Source: Geosiphon pyriformis (taxonomy: Eukaryota > Glomeromycota > Glomeromycetes > Archaeosporales > Geosiphonaceae). From it: a DNA stretch of 64,000 nt. The DNA is taken from the NCBI GenBank assembly GCA_016748015.1, contig JAAOMT010000299.1, forward strand, positions 18,688 through 82,687, read 5' to 3'. The position numbers and the translations under genes were made by a program. Under the pieces are notes generated by a model, which was given only the letters and a program-made list of their open reading frames with translations, was not told where the DNA came from and did no database searches. Positions 21,311 through 31,360 of this stretch are shown piece by piece. Within the stretch, counting starts at the first letter, position 1. Each line of letters starts with the position of its first letter.

Positions 21311-21964
21311 TCAAGCATTATCTGTGATGTTAAGATAGTGGTCCAAGATAATTGAAGTGATCTGATCTGAAAATTGTTGAAATTTCAGTTCTGTGAGTTT
21401 TCCAATGTATTGAATCTTCATTGGATGGAGTATTAGGTTTTGTAAGACGTTTTCACAAGTGTTGAATAAATCATAGAGTCTAAATGCTGCTCTAAGTTTG
21501 TAGCGAGTGTTTGTTGATCCAGCTGCTGTCTTGAATTCATTGTGAATTTGTTTTTGTATAGCTTCAGGAGTGATGTTGGTTGCTTTAAGTTCCAGTTTTC
21601 GTTCATAAAGTGTTTTTCCAATATGAAAATATCTATATATAAGAGTATGTTCATTGTTCTGTTTATTGAGGAATAGTAGAAGTTTTTGTTGTATTGTGAC
21701 ATTTGGTGAAATGTCAATAGGGACAATTAAAAAGTTTTCTTTTAGTGCTTGCTTTAAAAGTTCTGGTAACCTATTTTCAGAGTGACTTCTTGTTTTTCTT
21801 CTATAAGAGTAATAGTTCTGAAAATTATTTACTATTGGGGCTGTGGTTTTTTTCTGAATGTAATTAATTTGACTTCTATTAATTGTTATGGACAAGTCAG
21901 GAAGTGTTTTCAAAGCTAACATTAGTTTTTGGGATATTTGTTGAATATTTCGGGGAATAATCAT
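21311..21964 (-). CDS. Element D ORF3, unknown protein
   Basis: Intact 217-codon frame (MIIPRNIQQISQKLMLALKT), homologous along its length to C's ORF3 (8491-9153). Conserved blocks include YSYRRKTRS, YRYFHIGKTLYERKLEL, YKLRAAFRLYDLFNTCEN and LTELKFQQFSDQITSIILDHYL. It ends 37 bp from the LTR. It remains open although gag and pol of the same element are full of stops, so selection or chance retention should be tested. No recognisable domain. Confidence 0.75.
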   Translation of the reverse strand: MIIPRNIQQISQKLMLALKTLPDLSITINRSQINYIQKKTTAPIVNNFQNYYSYRRKTRSHSENRLPELLKQALKENFLIVPIDISPNVTIQQKLLLFLNKQNNEHTLIYRYFHIGKTLYERKLELKATNITPEAIQKQIHNEFKTAAGSTNTRYKLRAAFRLYDLFNTCENVLQNLILHPMKIQYIGKLTELKFQQFSDQITSIILDHYLNITDNA

Positions 21965-22151
21965 GATAAAAATGACTAATTAATAACAAAGTTTGAAAAA
22001 AATAAAGAAAATTGTTTTTGGGTATAGGGTTTTTATTTGTTTTTGGGTTTAAATGTTTTTTTGTAATTATTAACTATTTTTGATTTATGTTTTGTGGGTT
22101 ATATATAAAAAATTATTGTAAAATTATGTTAAATTAAGTGTTTAAGTTTGG

Positions 22152-22668
22152 CTATTGTTCTATTATAATTATTGGTTCTAAATTTCGGGAAATATCTTTA
22201 GGATTAACTAAAGAGGAATGTGTATCAATTTGTGGAATTAATAGTTCAGGATTGTTTCTGGAATGATAGTGTTTCAATCTATTTCCATGTGCAACTTTTG
22301 CTAGTACTTTGTTATCAATTCTTGGAAGAGAGTAGGCATCTCCAATTGTAACACTATTCAGTTGTCTATAATCAACACAGAATCTAATTTTTCTGTTTTT
22401 CTTTTTAACTAAAACTACTGATAAAGCCCAAAAACTTCTTGATGGTTGAATCAATCCGTTATTGAGCATTTTCTGGATTTCTTCTCTGATGAATTGGTGG
22501 CTGGCAGGTGGCACTTAATAAGCTTGTTGTCTTTTTGGTGGAGTATCTTCTGTGTGGATCTGATGTTAGACAATATCCGTTTTTCCAAGGTCATTGTTGT
22601 CTTTTGCAAATATATCTGCAAATTCAGCTATCAATTGTTTCAATTGTCTTTGTTGTTGGGGTTCTAAG
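22152..22668 (-). pseudogene. Element D: RT N-terminus fused by deletion to integrase C-terminus
   Basis: The frame at 22152-22514 starts as RT (FIREEIQKMLNNGLIQPS, IRFCVDYRQLN, DAYSLPRID). After LPRID it continues directly into the integrase C-terminal tail (KVLAKVAHGNRLKHYHSRNN). The junction lies in GTTATCAATT at 22311-22320. Similar GTYATCAA sequences occur at both deletion ends in C and E, so slippage or recombination between 8-bp direct repeats is likely. The part at 22515-22668 is the RT lead-in. Confidence 0.88.
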
Positions 22669-22682
22669 AGACCCATGTTGAT

Positions 22683-23720
22683 TTAAGAGAGTTTCTCTTC
22701 CAACAGATGGTAGTTTTCAGTAGTAGGGGTGATGTTTGGATTTAGAAGTAATATATGTCTTATAATTTCGATGAAATTAGAGACAATTTGAAGATTTTCA
22801 TCTTGGAAAATATTGCTGTGTATGATTCCAATTTCTAATTTATTTAATAAGACAATAGGGTAATTATTGGGGTTGTAAAATATAACTTGAAATTTTTTTA
22901 TTCCTTTAGAAATGTAAATGTTTGGGATTGAAATTTCATGCTTCAAACAGATTTGTTCATTGGATTCAAAGATTTGTTGAGTAGTGGTGGGTTTTGAGCA
23001 GGTGTAAATTTCATGATGTTTACCAAAAAGTAAAATGGTAATTGGTTGGAGAAGTTGAAGAATCTGGTAGGATTTATTTTGTGCATTGAGAGCTATGTTT
23101 ACTGGCACTGTAAATCGTTCAGTTGAACCAAAACTTTGAGTTCTTCTTTTACTTTTTCTCAATTGTTCTCTGTTCTTTACTGATTGTAAATCCGAAATGT
23201 TGATTAAAAGTAGGTAAATTGCTTGGGCAATTTTCTCAGCATGTTCAATCCTAAATAGTTTGTTTGTCTCATTCTGTAATATAATAGTAATGTCTCCAGT
23301 ATATTCTGCATCTATGACTCCTTCTTTAATGTTGATTCCTTTGCTTGCCAATGATGATCTGGATGCAATTTGAACCATTGCTCTTAGTGGTATTTTAAGA
23401 GCAATTTTGAGGTTGATTTTTGTCAAGAATTTTGGTTGGAGAACCAAAGTATCTTTTTCTGGGTATCTTAGATCATATTCAGCATCAATTTCGTGTGTTT
23501 TTTCTGGTCTGATTCCTTGGCCATGGTTGTCAAAATATTTAAGTTGTAGAGGTGGTTGATTTTTAAGAAGATAGATGAAGATGGTTGGTAGTTCTTCTAC
23601 TAGTTCAGATACTTCAAATTCGATTTCATTTTCATTATTCTCATCTGGCAGGGGAATGCTAAAAGTATAGCATTCTAAACACCATTTGTCATTACAAGAC
23701 ATAATACATTCTTCATACAA
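22683..23720 (-). pseudogene. Element D: second Cys cluster, dUTPase and linker
   Basis: An open 345-codon stretch. It begins with the second Cys cluster (YEECIMSCNDKWCLEC) and then a dUTPase: DAEYDLRYPE (motif 1, Gly to Glu), IPLRAMVQIASRSSLASKGI (motif 2 intact), GVIDAEYTGDI (motif 3, catalytic Asp kept, Gly to Glu), EKIAQAIYL, and a Gly-rich end reading RTQSFGSTERF. The C-terminal third is the conserved linker to RT, ending before the MGLLEPQQ lead-in. Several Gly to Glu changes are G-to-A transitions. Confidence 0.85.
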
Positions 23721-23741
23721 TTGAATGTTTATTTGTTCTAA

Positions 23742-24400
23742 TCATTGAATTTGAGCTTTTTGGGTCAGATATGTGTGGCTTGCAATTTGGTGGTAGGTTT
23801 CTACTTCATTTTCATAATCAAATCCAGCTAATTCTATAGTATACTCAATATATTTAGCTTCTTTCATTTGGCAGACATCTTTTTGGGTGGCTCCATTGAT
23901 TAATGCCATTGCTAAGTCAAAAATCATTTCAGCATCATGAGGGTAGTGGTAAAGTTTATTGAGAACACTGTTGTATGCTGCATCAAATGGTGTTTCTCTT
24001 CTGACTTTTTCTGAAATTTATAAAGCATATTAACAGGTTCGATCACATACTCCTTCTCTTATTGCAACATCAATCTAGTTGCATTCTTCTGGTAGTATAT
24101 CTCCATATGTGAGGCAAGGTGTTTTGTCTCATTTTCTACTTCTTTTGGAATATCCAAATCGTTCTCTATGGCATGTTTTGCAAAAGTAACAGGTATGAGT
24201 TTCATATTCCTCTTCTGGAGAAATATATGCTCTTATAGATAAAAGCTTCTTTTTGCAATCTTTGCATTTTAGTGGAATGTATAATGGTTCTTTTTGTGGT
24301 TCTGGTGTAGAATATCTAACTTTCTTCCATCCTCTTTATTCTTCAAAAATCTCTTGTTCTGTTTCCTCAGCCCAATTGGATGTTGATTCAAGAGCCATGT
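23742..24400 (-). pseudogene. Element D: Cys-rich module
   Basis: Minus strand. Contains LKCKDCKKKLLSIRAYIS, CYFCKTCHRERFGYSKR, and the CLTYGDILPEECN and CYALxISEKVRRETPFDAAYN segments. Then an open piece at 23742-23927 (MIFDLAMALINGATQKDV). Stops fall at Trp positions: TGA in KxDN near 24131 (shared with E) and TAG near 24076. Same module as in C and E. Confidence 0.7.
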
Positions 24401-25052
24401 AAGTTTCAGTGAGTGGCATTTCTTTCCCCTTTTCAAATTCAAATACTGGGGCTTTTTTTGATTGTTTGTTGAAAGTATTATAAGTAGCAGGTACTATAGT
24501 GTATTGTTCTTGGTATGAAATTTTTAGTTCCTGAGTTTCCCAGTCTAAGTTTGCATTGGCCTTAAGAAGCCAATTATTTTCGACTAGGGCTTGTTATTGG
24601 AATGCATCCATGATTAGGACTTTGACTAGAATGGTAATTTCATCAACAGTGAATGAGAAATTGTCAATTTCTTCTACTGGTGTCTTTTTTATACCATTTG
24701 CTATAACAATTACAGTTTGGGCTGGTCTGTTAACAGTTCTTTGAAGCTGTTGCATTAATTAATAAGTAATAATACTTCCAGCTGATCCACTATTCAGGAT
24801 TAATTGGATGGGCTTTCCTTCTACTGTAGCTTCAGTGTACATAGCAGTGATAGCTTTTTGCTTATTGACTGCTGCATTGCTAAGCAAGAATGGTGATTTA
24901 TTTGCTTCAAATTCGAATGGGAATATATCTAAAAGGTTGGCATTTTGGGCAATTTGGGCTGGTGAAATAGTATTGTTGAAAGGATTTGATGTTGGTGCTG
25001 CAACTTCACCTTTAGAAAATGCAGTTTGCTGAAAATTTGATCTTTCAGGCAT
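24401..25052 (-). pseudogene. Element D: protease, catalytic Asp lost
   Basis: The frame at 24759-25052 covers the N-terminal linker (TISPAQIAQNANLLDIFPFEFE) and the active-site segment, which reads LILNSGSAGSIITY: catalytic Asp to Asn by G-to-A. A TAA follows at 24759. The remainder (to 24401) has further stops. Confidence 0.82.
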
Positions 25053-26894
25053 TGTAAGGTAACTGGGTTGAGTGTGATAGTGATTGGGTTTTTGCTAACC
25101 AGAATTTTGGGGAACCAACTGGTTATTTGGGTTGATTCTGTTGTTGTTATTCTGAAATTGATTTTGGGATGTGAATTGGTTATGTTGAACTAATTTTTTG
25201 GCTGGTACTTAATATTGTTGAGTGGGTGGTGTCTAATATTGCTGAATAGGTAAAGATTGCTGATATTGTTGCTGCATTAATTGTGGAGCTGGTTGATAAT
25301 AACTGTTTTGATTTTGTGGTCTTGGTGAATAATAAGTTGGTGGTAGAGATTGGTAATAAGATTGTTGTGGTGAAGAGTAATGTTGATTACTCTTATTTTG
25401 TTGGTTTTTTTGCAATTTTCTGCAATCTCATTTCTAGTGTCCTGGAATTCCACAATAATGACAATTTTGAGGTTGGTTGTTGGAGGGTAATCCAAAGTTG
25501 TTTTGATTGCGTCATTGTGGTAATTGATATCTTTGTAGTTGCTGCTGTTGTTGTTGTTAATTGGTGAAATAGTTTTCAACTTTTTTTGTGAGTTGGTCTA
25601 TTTTCTTTTCAGCTGCTGAGCTGGTTTTTCCAATAGCTAAATTGACAAGTTTGGTGTAGTTTGCTTCTTCCATAGCTATTTCATAATTCTTTGTATGTCT
25701 AATGGCAGTTGCTAAGTTTGCTGGTACATGTGGATGGACTTTCTTAATCAATTTGTCTTTTAATTCTGCTATAAACTGATCCAAAATCTGAGCATTGAAA
25801 TAGTAGTCATTGGTTTCCAATTGTCGAATTTGTTGAAAAAGTTTGTTGAATCTTTCAAAATAGGTCATAACAGTTTCAGATGTTTTTTGTTTGATATTGC
25901 GAAAGCAATTGTAAAGTGTAATAGAGGTGTTGTTGTCTGTGAATTGTTGTAAGAAAGCATTTTTGAATGCTTGCCAGTTTTCAAATGGTTTTTCTAAGTT
26001 TTCAAACCATTTTTCTGCAGTTCCTTGAAGAAAGTATGGGATTGCTTTGAGCATTCTTGCTGCAATCCAACCATTTGCATCTCCTGCTTTTTGAACTTTG
26101 TCAAGCCATTCTTAAGAACTGGTATTATTATCTTCACCAATAAACTCTGGGATTTTTGCAATGTAAGCAGTTGCCATTTCTTTTTCGTTTTCTGTGGTTT
26201 CTCCTTGTTCTGATTCAGTTTCTTTACTTTCCAAGTTTTCTGAATGATTACTTTCGTTTTCTTGTAAGTATTCAATGATATTGGTGCTTGTTGATATGGG
26301 TTCCTGCTGTTAAGTAGGATTTCTAGGTGACTGATAATCTTCTGGTCTGGAGAAATGGTTGAGTGGTGAATTTGGTGTTTGTGGTTGAACAAGTGAAATT
26401 GGAAATAGTGTAATAGAAAGTGCTAATTTGACACTGGTTCTTTGTTCAGGTGTTTGCAAGTGTTTGGCAGTTGTCTTTGGTAGTATTGGAGTATTTGGGG
26501 TGGTTCTTGAGTATTGTTTTACTTTTTGTTTGCCTTTGTTGTTTGTCTTTGTTTCTGATTCAAAGTCAAAAGAGTATTTAGACTGTACTGGATATGTTTC
26601 TTCACAGTACTTAATAATGTTAAAATTGAGTTCTTGGAAGTAGGTAGCAAGTGTTTCACTGTTAAGGTCTTTAGTTCTCAACTGTGAATAGTGCACTAAA
26701 TTATTATAAAGATTGCTTCTAACTTTTGAAATGTTGTAATTTCTAAGAAGATAATTGTTGATATGGTTTTTAATATATTAGTATACTGATTTCTTAACAA
26801 CTTCAATTCCATCTGGGATATTGAATTTTTACTTACAATAGGTGTAAATTGACTAATAATACTCTAGAGTTGCTGTGTTTGGTGTGGTCACCAC
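25053..26894 (-). pseudogene. Element D: gag
   Basis: Fragments at 26310-26696 and 25557-26054 match E's Gag (YFQELNFNIIKYCEETY; FKNAFLQQFTDNNTSITL; QILDQFIAELKDKLIKK). A Gln-rich linker follows. The knuckle reads CHYCGIPGHx, with the last His/Cys part altered near 25420-25460. Stops occur at Gln and Trp codons. As in C, E, A and G, the start lacks ATG and begins AAAGTGGTGACC. Confidence 0.82.
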
Positions 26895-26941
26895 TTTGAA
26901 GTTGTTATTGCTGTGTTATTTCCATGGGAGAACACCAAATG

Positions 26942-27908
26942 TTACCAAAGATTTTTGGTTTCTTTTTTTGAATGTTGTAAATGTTGATTGTTGTGAATTC
27001 ATGTTTTCAGGAAGTAGTTAGACCTCCAGTAACTGAATTTATCTTTAAATTATCTCCTATAATTTGAACTGCTGGGCTTATTAGTAGAATAGCCAATTCC
27101 TTGTCAGTTACTTTATGTAGTTACATTGTAGTAAACATCAATTTTTTCCCAAGAATTGCTCATCTGGAAGCTTACTAAAAATGTGTAGTTACTTTGCTGT
27201 AAAAGTCAACTCTTCTACAGAAATCTCGTCTATAGACTATCCAATTGATTATGATAAAAAAATAAAAGAAAAATAAAAAAAATGTAAAAGGAATAGAATT
27301 TTATCAAGGGAAATGTTTTCTATCCAGGTCTGGAGTCACTAACAGTTTATTGAAATTGGTAGCTAATTAATTTCAAAACATTAGTTGTGTTGAGAGAATT
27401 TCAAGTGTAATAATTTGAGGATTTGGTTTTCGAATATTTAATTTTTATTTGATTTTGTAAAAGATGATTTGTTTCAATTAAGATATCTAAAATAAGGTAC
27501 TATGGTAAAATACTATGAGAAGATACATTTTCTTGAAGAGAGAAGCTCTTCTTTTATACAATTTGTTGTAGTACTAGTCTTTGAACTTGCACTTTTCTTT
27601 TTGCTAGAATTTGGGTGAACTAAAGATACATTTCAGCAAATTTACAAGTTATTTCATTGAACTATTGATTATTTCGGCAAATTTTTATTAATTTCGGCGA
27701 ATTTTGACTATGTTAAATGGTTCAGGGTATTGTGTAATTTGATTATCTTAATTTTTAGAGTACAAATCGGATTATTGATTGAGTAATGATATTTGATAAT
27801 TTGATTAAATAATAAGTAATAATCGAAATGATAATGATCTATGCTAATTAATAATAAGAATTATAAGGGTAATTTCATGTTAATTAATAGCTAAAATTCT
27901 ACTGGTAA
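26942..27908 (-). repeat. Element D 5' LTR
   Basis: 967 bp, TTACCAAAGA...CTACTGGTAA, matching 20307-21274. After its outer end and the CAATG duplication, RNase H coding of element B resumes. Confidence 0.93.
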
Positions 27909-29310
27909 CAATGATTGCCATGCCAGATGGAAAATAGAACTTTCACCATTTAATTATACAGTACATTTTAAAAAAGGAAAAAAAAATGGAATGCTGATGG
28001 ATTATCAAGAATGAGACAAATCTAAAAACATTTTAAATCCAAAAATATAACAAAAGATGAATATACAAAAATACCAACAGTTCTAACATTATATAAATAC
28101 TCAATTGTTCAAAGAGAAATTATCTTAAAAGAAACAAAACAACATAAAACAACAATCAAAATATTTTATTAACCATCAAAATATACTTTACTGGAAGAAC
28201 AAAAAAAAATCCAGATCAACCAACCAGAGTAATTACAGAACCAAAGAAAGAGACAATATTATTCAACATGCATTCAGATCCAACAGTAAGACATTTTTAT
28301 AAAGAAACAACCATAGAAAGAATCAGAAAAAGATACTATTGGCTATTAATATATCCAGACATCATACAATATGTTCAAAATTGTAATACTTGTTAAAAAA
28401 GAGGAGGAACAAAACCCAGTGAACCATTGAAACCAATTAAAGTAGAACAACTATTTGATTATATTGGAATTGACTTAGTCAGACCATTAACAATTACTAG
28501 CAGAGGCAACAGATATATTGCAGTGACCATGAATTATCTTACAAAATGGCCAGAAGCAAAAGCCATTCAAAGAGCAGATGCAGAATCTATTGTCAAATTT
28601 GTTCATCAAAACTTGATCTGTTGACACAAATGTCCAAAAAAATTGTTATTGGATCAAAGAACTCACTTTGTAAATAGAACATTAACAGAATTAAGTCAAA
28701 GATTTGGAATAAAAAGACCATTATTATTACCATACCATCCACAAACAAATGGGCTAGTTGAAAGGTTTAACAGAACATTGTGTAAAGCCATTGCCAAAAT
28801 TAGCCAAAAAAACCAGAATGAATGGAACTTGATTATACCATCAGTATTATTTGCTTATTGGACAATGAAGCAAGACACTACACAAACAACACCATTTAAA
28901 TTAGTATATAGTAGAACAGCAACATTACCAGTTGAGATAGAAGTTAAAACATATCCAACAGAACCAATAATAGAAGGGAATTTTCAAAGAACATTGTTGA
29001 AAAAAACATATGACTTAATGAAGACACTAGAAAACACACAACAAAGAGCAGTTGATAACATCCAAAAGTCACAAGAAAGACAAAAAAAAAGACACAATAA
29101 CCAATTACCAGAGAAACCAGTTGAATTCAAGATTGAAGACAAAGTACTTCTATATCATACTAAAATGGAAAAACAATGGAATGGAAAATTTGACCCCAAA
29201 TGGAACAGATTATTTCACATAGAAGAAATTCTTGGAAATGGAGCTTATAAATTAAGGTTGAACAACAAAATCTTAACCAAAGCAGTACATAGTGATCGAC
29301 TGAAATAATA
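27909..29310 (+). pseudogene. Element B: RNase H end, tether and integrase
   Basis: Opens with the last RNase H/tether residues (CHARWKIELSPFNYTVHFKKGKK), then a damaged linker. The HHCC zinc region is at about 28270-28400 (MHSDPTVRHFYKE; QNCNTC). Catalytic core: YIGIDLVRPL with the first Asp intact (28427-28624), LLDQRTHFVN with the second Asp, and PYHPQTNGLVERFNRTL with the Glu, in an open 221-codon frame (28643-29308). It ends in a GPY/F-like ILGNGAYKLRLNN. One TGA at 28621 separates the two open parts. This is the best-preserved integrase in the window. Confidence 0.88.
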
Positions 29311-29626
29311 TCACCATATAGCATTATTATCTATCAATAATATTCCATAATTAGGAGTACAATGAATACTAGTCCAACCAGATGAGATTTTACGAGATCT
29401 AAAACCAATAATAATCATTGAACCAAACACATCAAATTGAACAAAAATAAAAAATATAAACAGACATAATAGACAGAATAAAAAACATTAGAAAAATAGA
29501 AATTACCAACAACATTCACTAGCACAACAACTCTTTCAATTAATTTAACAATGGGATATGAAAATTACCATTAATTAACAAACCATTAGATACAGAGATA
29601 CCAGGAAAATACTTCAATACAAAGTA
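29311..29626 (+). other. Element B: spacer between integrase and ORF3
   Basis: Continues B (ILRDLKPIIIIEP matches the ILQNLEPIVVIEQ tail of C) and probably the decayed N-terminus of ORF3, up to the F1 insertion. TA at 29625-29626 is the transposon target duplication. Confidence 0.6.
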
Positions 29627-29767
29627 CAGTGAACTTTCTTTATAATTACATCTTTTGGTCAGCACATTTGTGGTAACTATAGAGAGATGAGACTATAAAA
29701 AATGATTAATATCTTATCACATAATCTATATATTACATGCATAATATAATAACTAATTATATATATT

Positions 29768-31360
29768 TTATTTAAAAAAGCTATCTATTTGTAACTGTTT
29801 TTTTTCTTCTTGAACTTTGAGAACAGTATTACAAATTAATGTTCTTAAAGTTTTAAAAAAGCCTGAATTAACTTTTTCACTATACTGCTCTTTACAATAG
29901 TGCAATGTATCTTCAAATGCTGTTTTACCTTGATATGTAGATAGCAAAGACAAAAATTCATTTTCATTTTCACTTTCTAAATCTTTATTTGCATTCCATA
30001 ATTTCATTTTCTGAGACATAAGTGAATAATAATTAAAACTTGTTAATATTAATGAAGTCTATTGCCAATAGCTTGTTAATATTAATGTGCTCAATAAGAA
30101 CTTGTACTTTTTGTAGAAGTTCTTGTTCAATATCTAATGGATAGGTTGGCATTTGATTATTATTTAGAATTCCCATATGACACTAACTGTTTTGGATTAT
30201 AGTTGTTGTTACCACTGATCATACATCAATTAGAAAGTCAACCACATTTTTTAATGTTACTGTTAATATTAAAATCTTGCCATCATACTGATTAATAAGA
30301 TAGAAAAAAAACAACTTTCAGTATTGTGTCTTAAAGGATGCAATAATTCCTGCATCTAATAGTTGCAAATGGAATATTGTATTAGGTATCTAATCATAAT
30401 ATTAGATAATATGGAAGATTTTCTACCATAGAGACCAGTATTATCAAGCAATAGCAAAATTTTTTTTTTCTTGTGATGCATTTTTTTATTTAATAAATTA
30501 AGCCATTTACTAAAAATATCGGTTTGCATTTATGCTTTTGTATTGTAACAATAAGTGATTGGAAGTATATTTATATTAATATTGTGAAAACATCGTGGCT
30601 TTGTGGCTTTGCCAATAATTAAAGACTGCAACTTGATGCTGTTTGTTGCATTACAAGCAAAAAGTATGGTAATTTAACTCTTATCATGCTTGGTGTCAGA
30701 GGTAGATCTTGTTGCCAAAGTTGTATTTGGTGGCATTCTAAAGAATAATGCTGTCTTATCGGCATTGTAAACATTATTTAGATCATATTTGCTGATAATC
30801 TCATGCAGTTTTTCTTGTTTTTCTGGTAAAATTTCCAAGGAGACATTGTTTGCTTTATTATGCATCTTAATATGATGCAAATTATGACATTTCTTAAACT
30901 TTTCTAACCAACTATCTGATGCTTTAAAGTTATTTTCTTCTAGAAACTTTTCAGCAAACTTGAGAGCTTTCATTTGTAAAATTTTTCTAGTAAGAATGCA
31001 GTTAATAGCTAGTGCTTCAAGCATCTATTCTTTCAGTGCATTATTTATCTTCGGAAACATTTCTTTCCTGTTCTTTGTCAATTGACCAGAGTTGTCAGAT
31101 ACATTTTTTTCAATCCATTAGTCTGATTTTATAAGTATCTTTGTTATAGTAGAGTGGTCAACTTTTAGATTAAATATTTTGATAAGTCTATTTGCTGAGT
31201 AGTTAAGATGTTTTAGTTTGTACTTGCAGAGAGCCTTTTTAGTCTCCAAGGAGATTGTTGCTTGCTTTTGGTTCACGTTTTTTAGCATGTTAATAAGAAC
31301 ATATTTTTTATTGCATTTTGCTTTTATAATGCATTGATGTATCTGTTATGTCTCAAACAT
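29768..31360 (-). pseudogene. F1 transposase, CENP-B HTH plus DDE, PIP-box-like tail
   Basis: Domains in order on the minus strand: an N-terminal CENP-B/psq-type helix-turn-helix (ISLETKKALCKYKL...HSTITKIL, about 31120-31310); a Tc5-type DNA-binding region (open 30674-31024: SWLEKFKKCHNL); and a DDE core with first Asp VYNADKTALFFR, second Asp LLLLDNTG (about 30440), and a third segment degraded (LHPL). An open 83-codon C-terminal piece (29768-30019) ends QLQIDSFFK, which fits the PCNA-binding pattern Qxx[LI]xxFF. Stops in the middle break the gene. Drosophila Pogo transposase is known to bind PCNA through such a tail. Confidence 0.83.

Larger units (their letters stand above)
20307..27908 (-). 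mobile_element. Element D: internally deleted LTR retrotransposon nested in B
   Basis: A 7,602-bp member of the C/E family with LTRs at 20307-21274 and 26942-27908 and a perfect 5-bp target duplication CAATG (20302-20306 and 27909-27913). It lacks about 2.3 kb covering most of RT, all RNase H and most of the integrase. Many stops, so non-autonomous and probably mobilised in trans or deleted after insertion. Confidence 0.93.
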
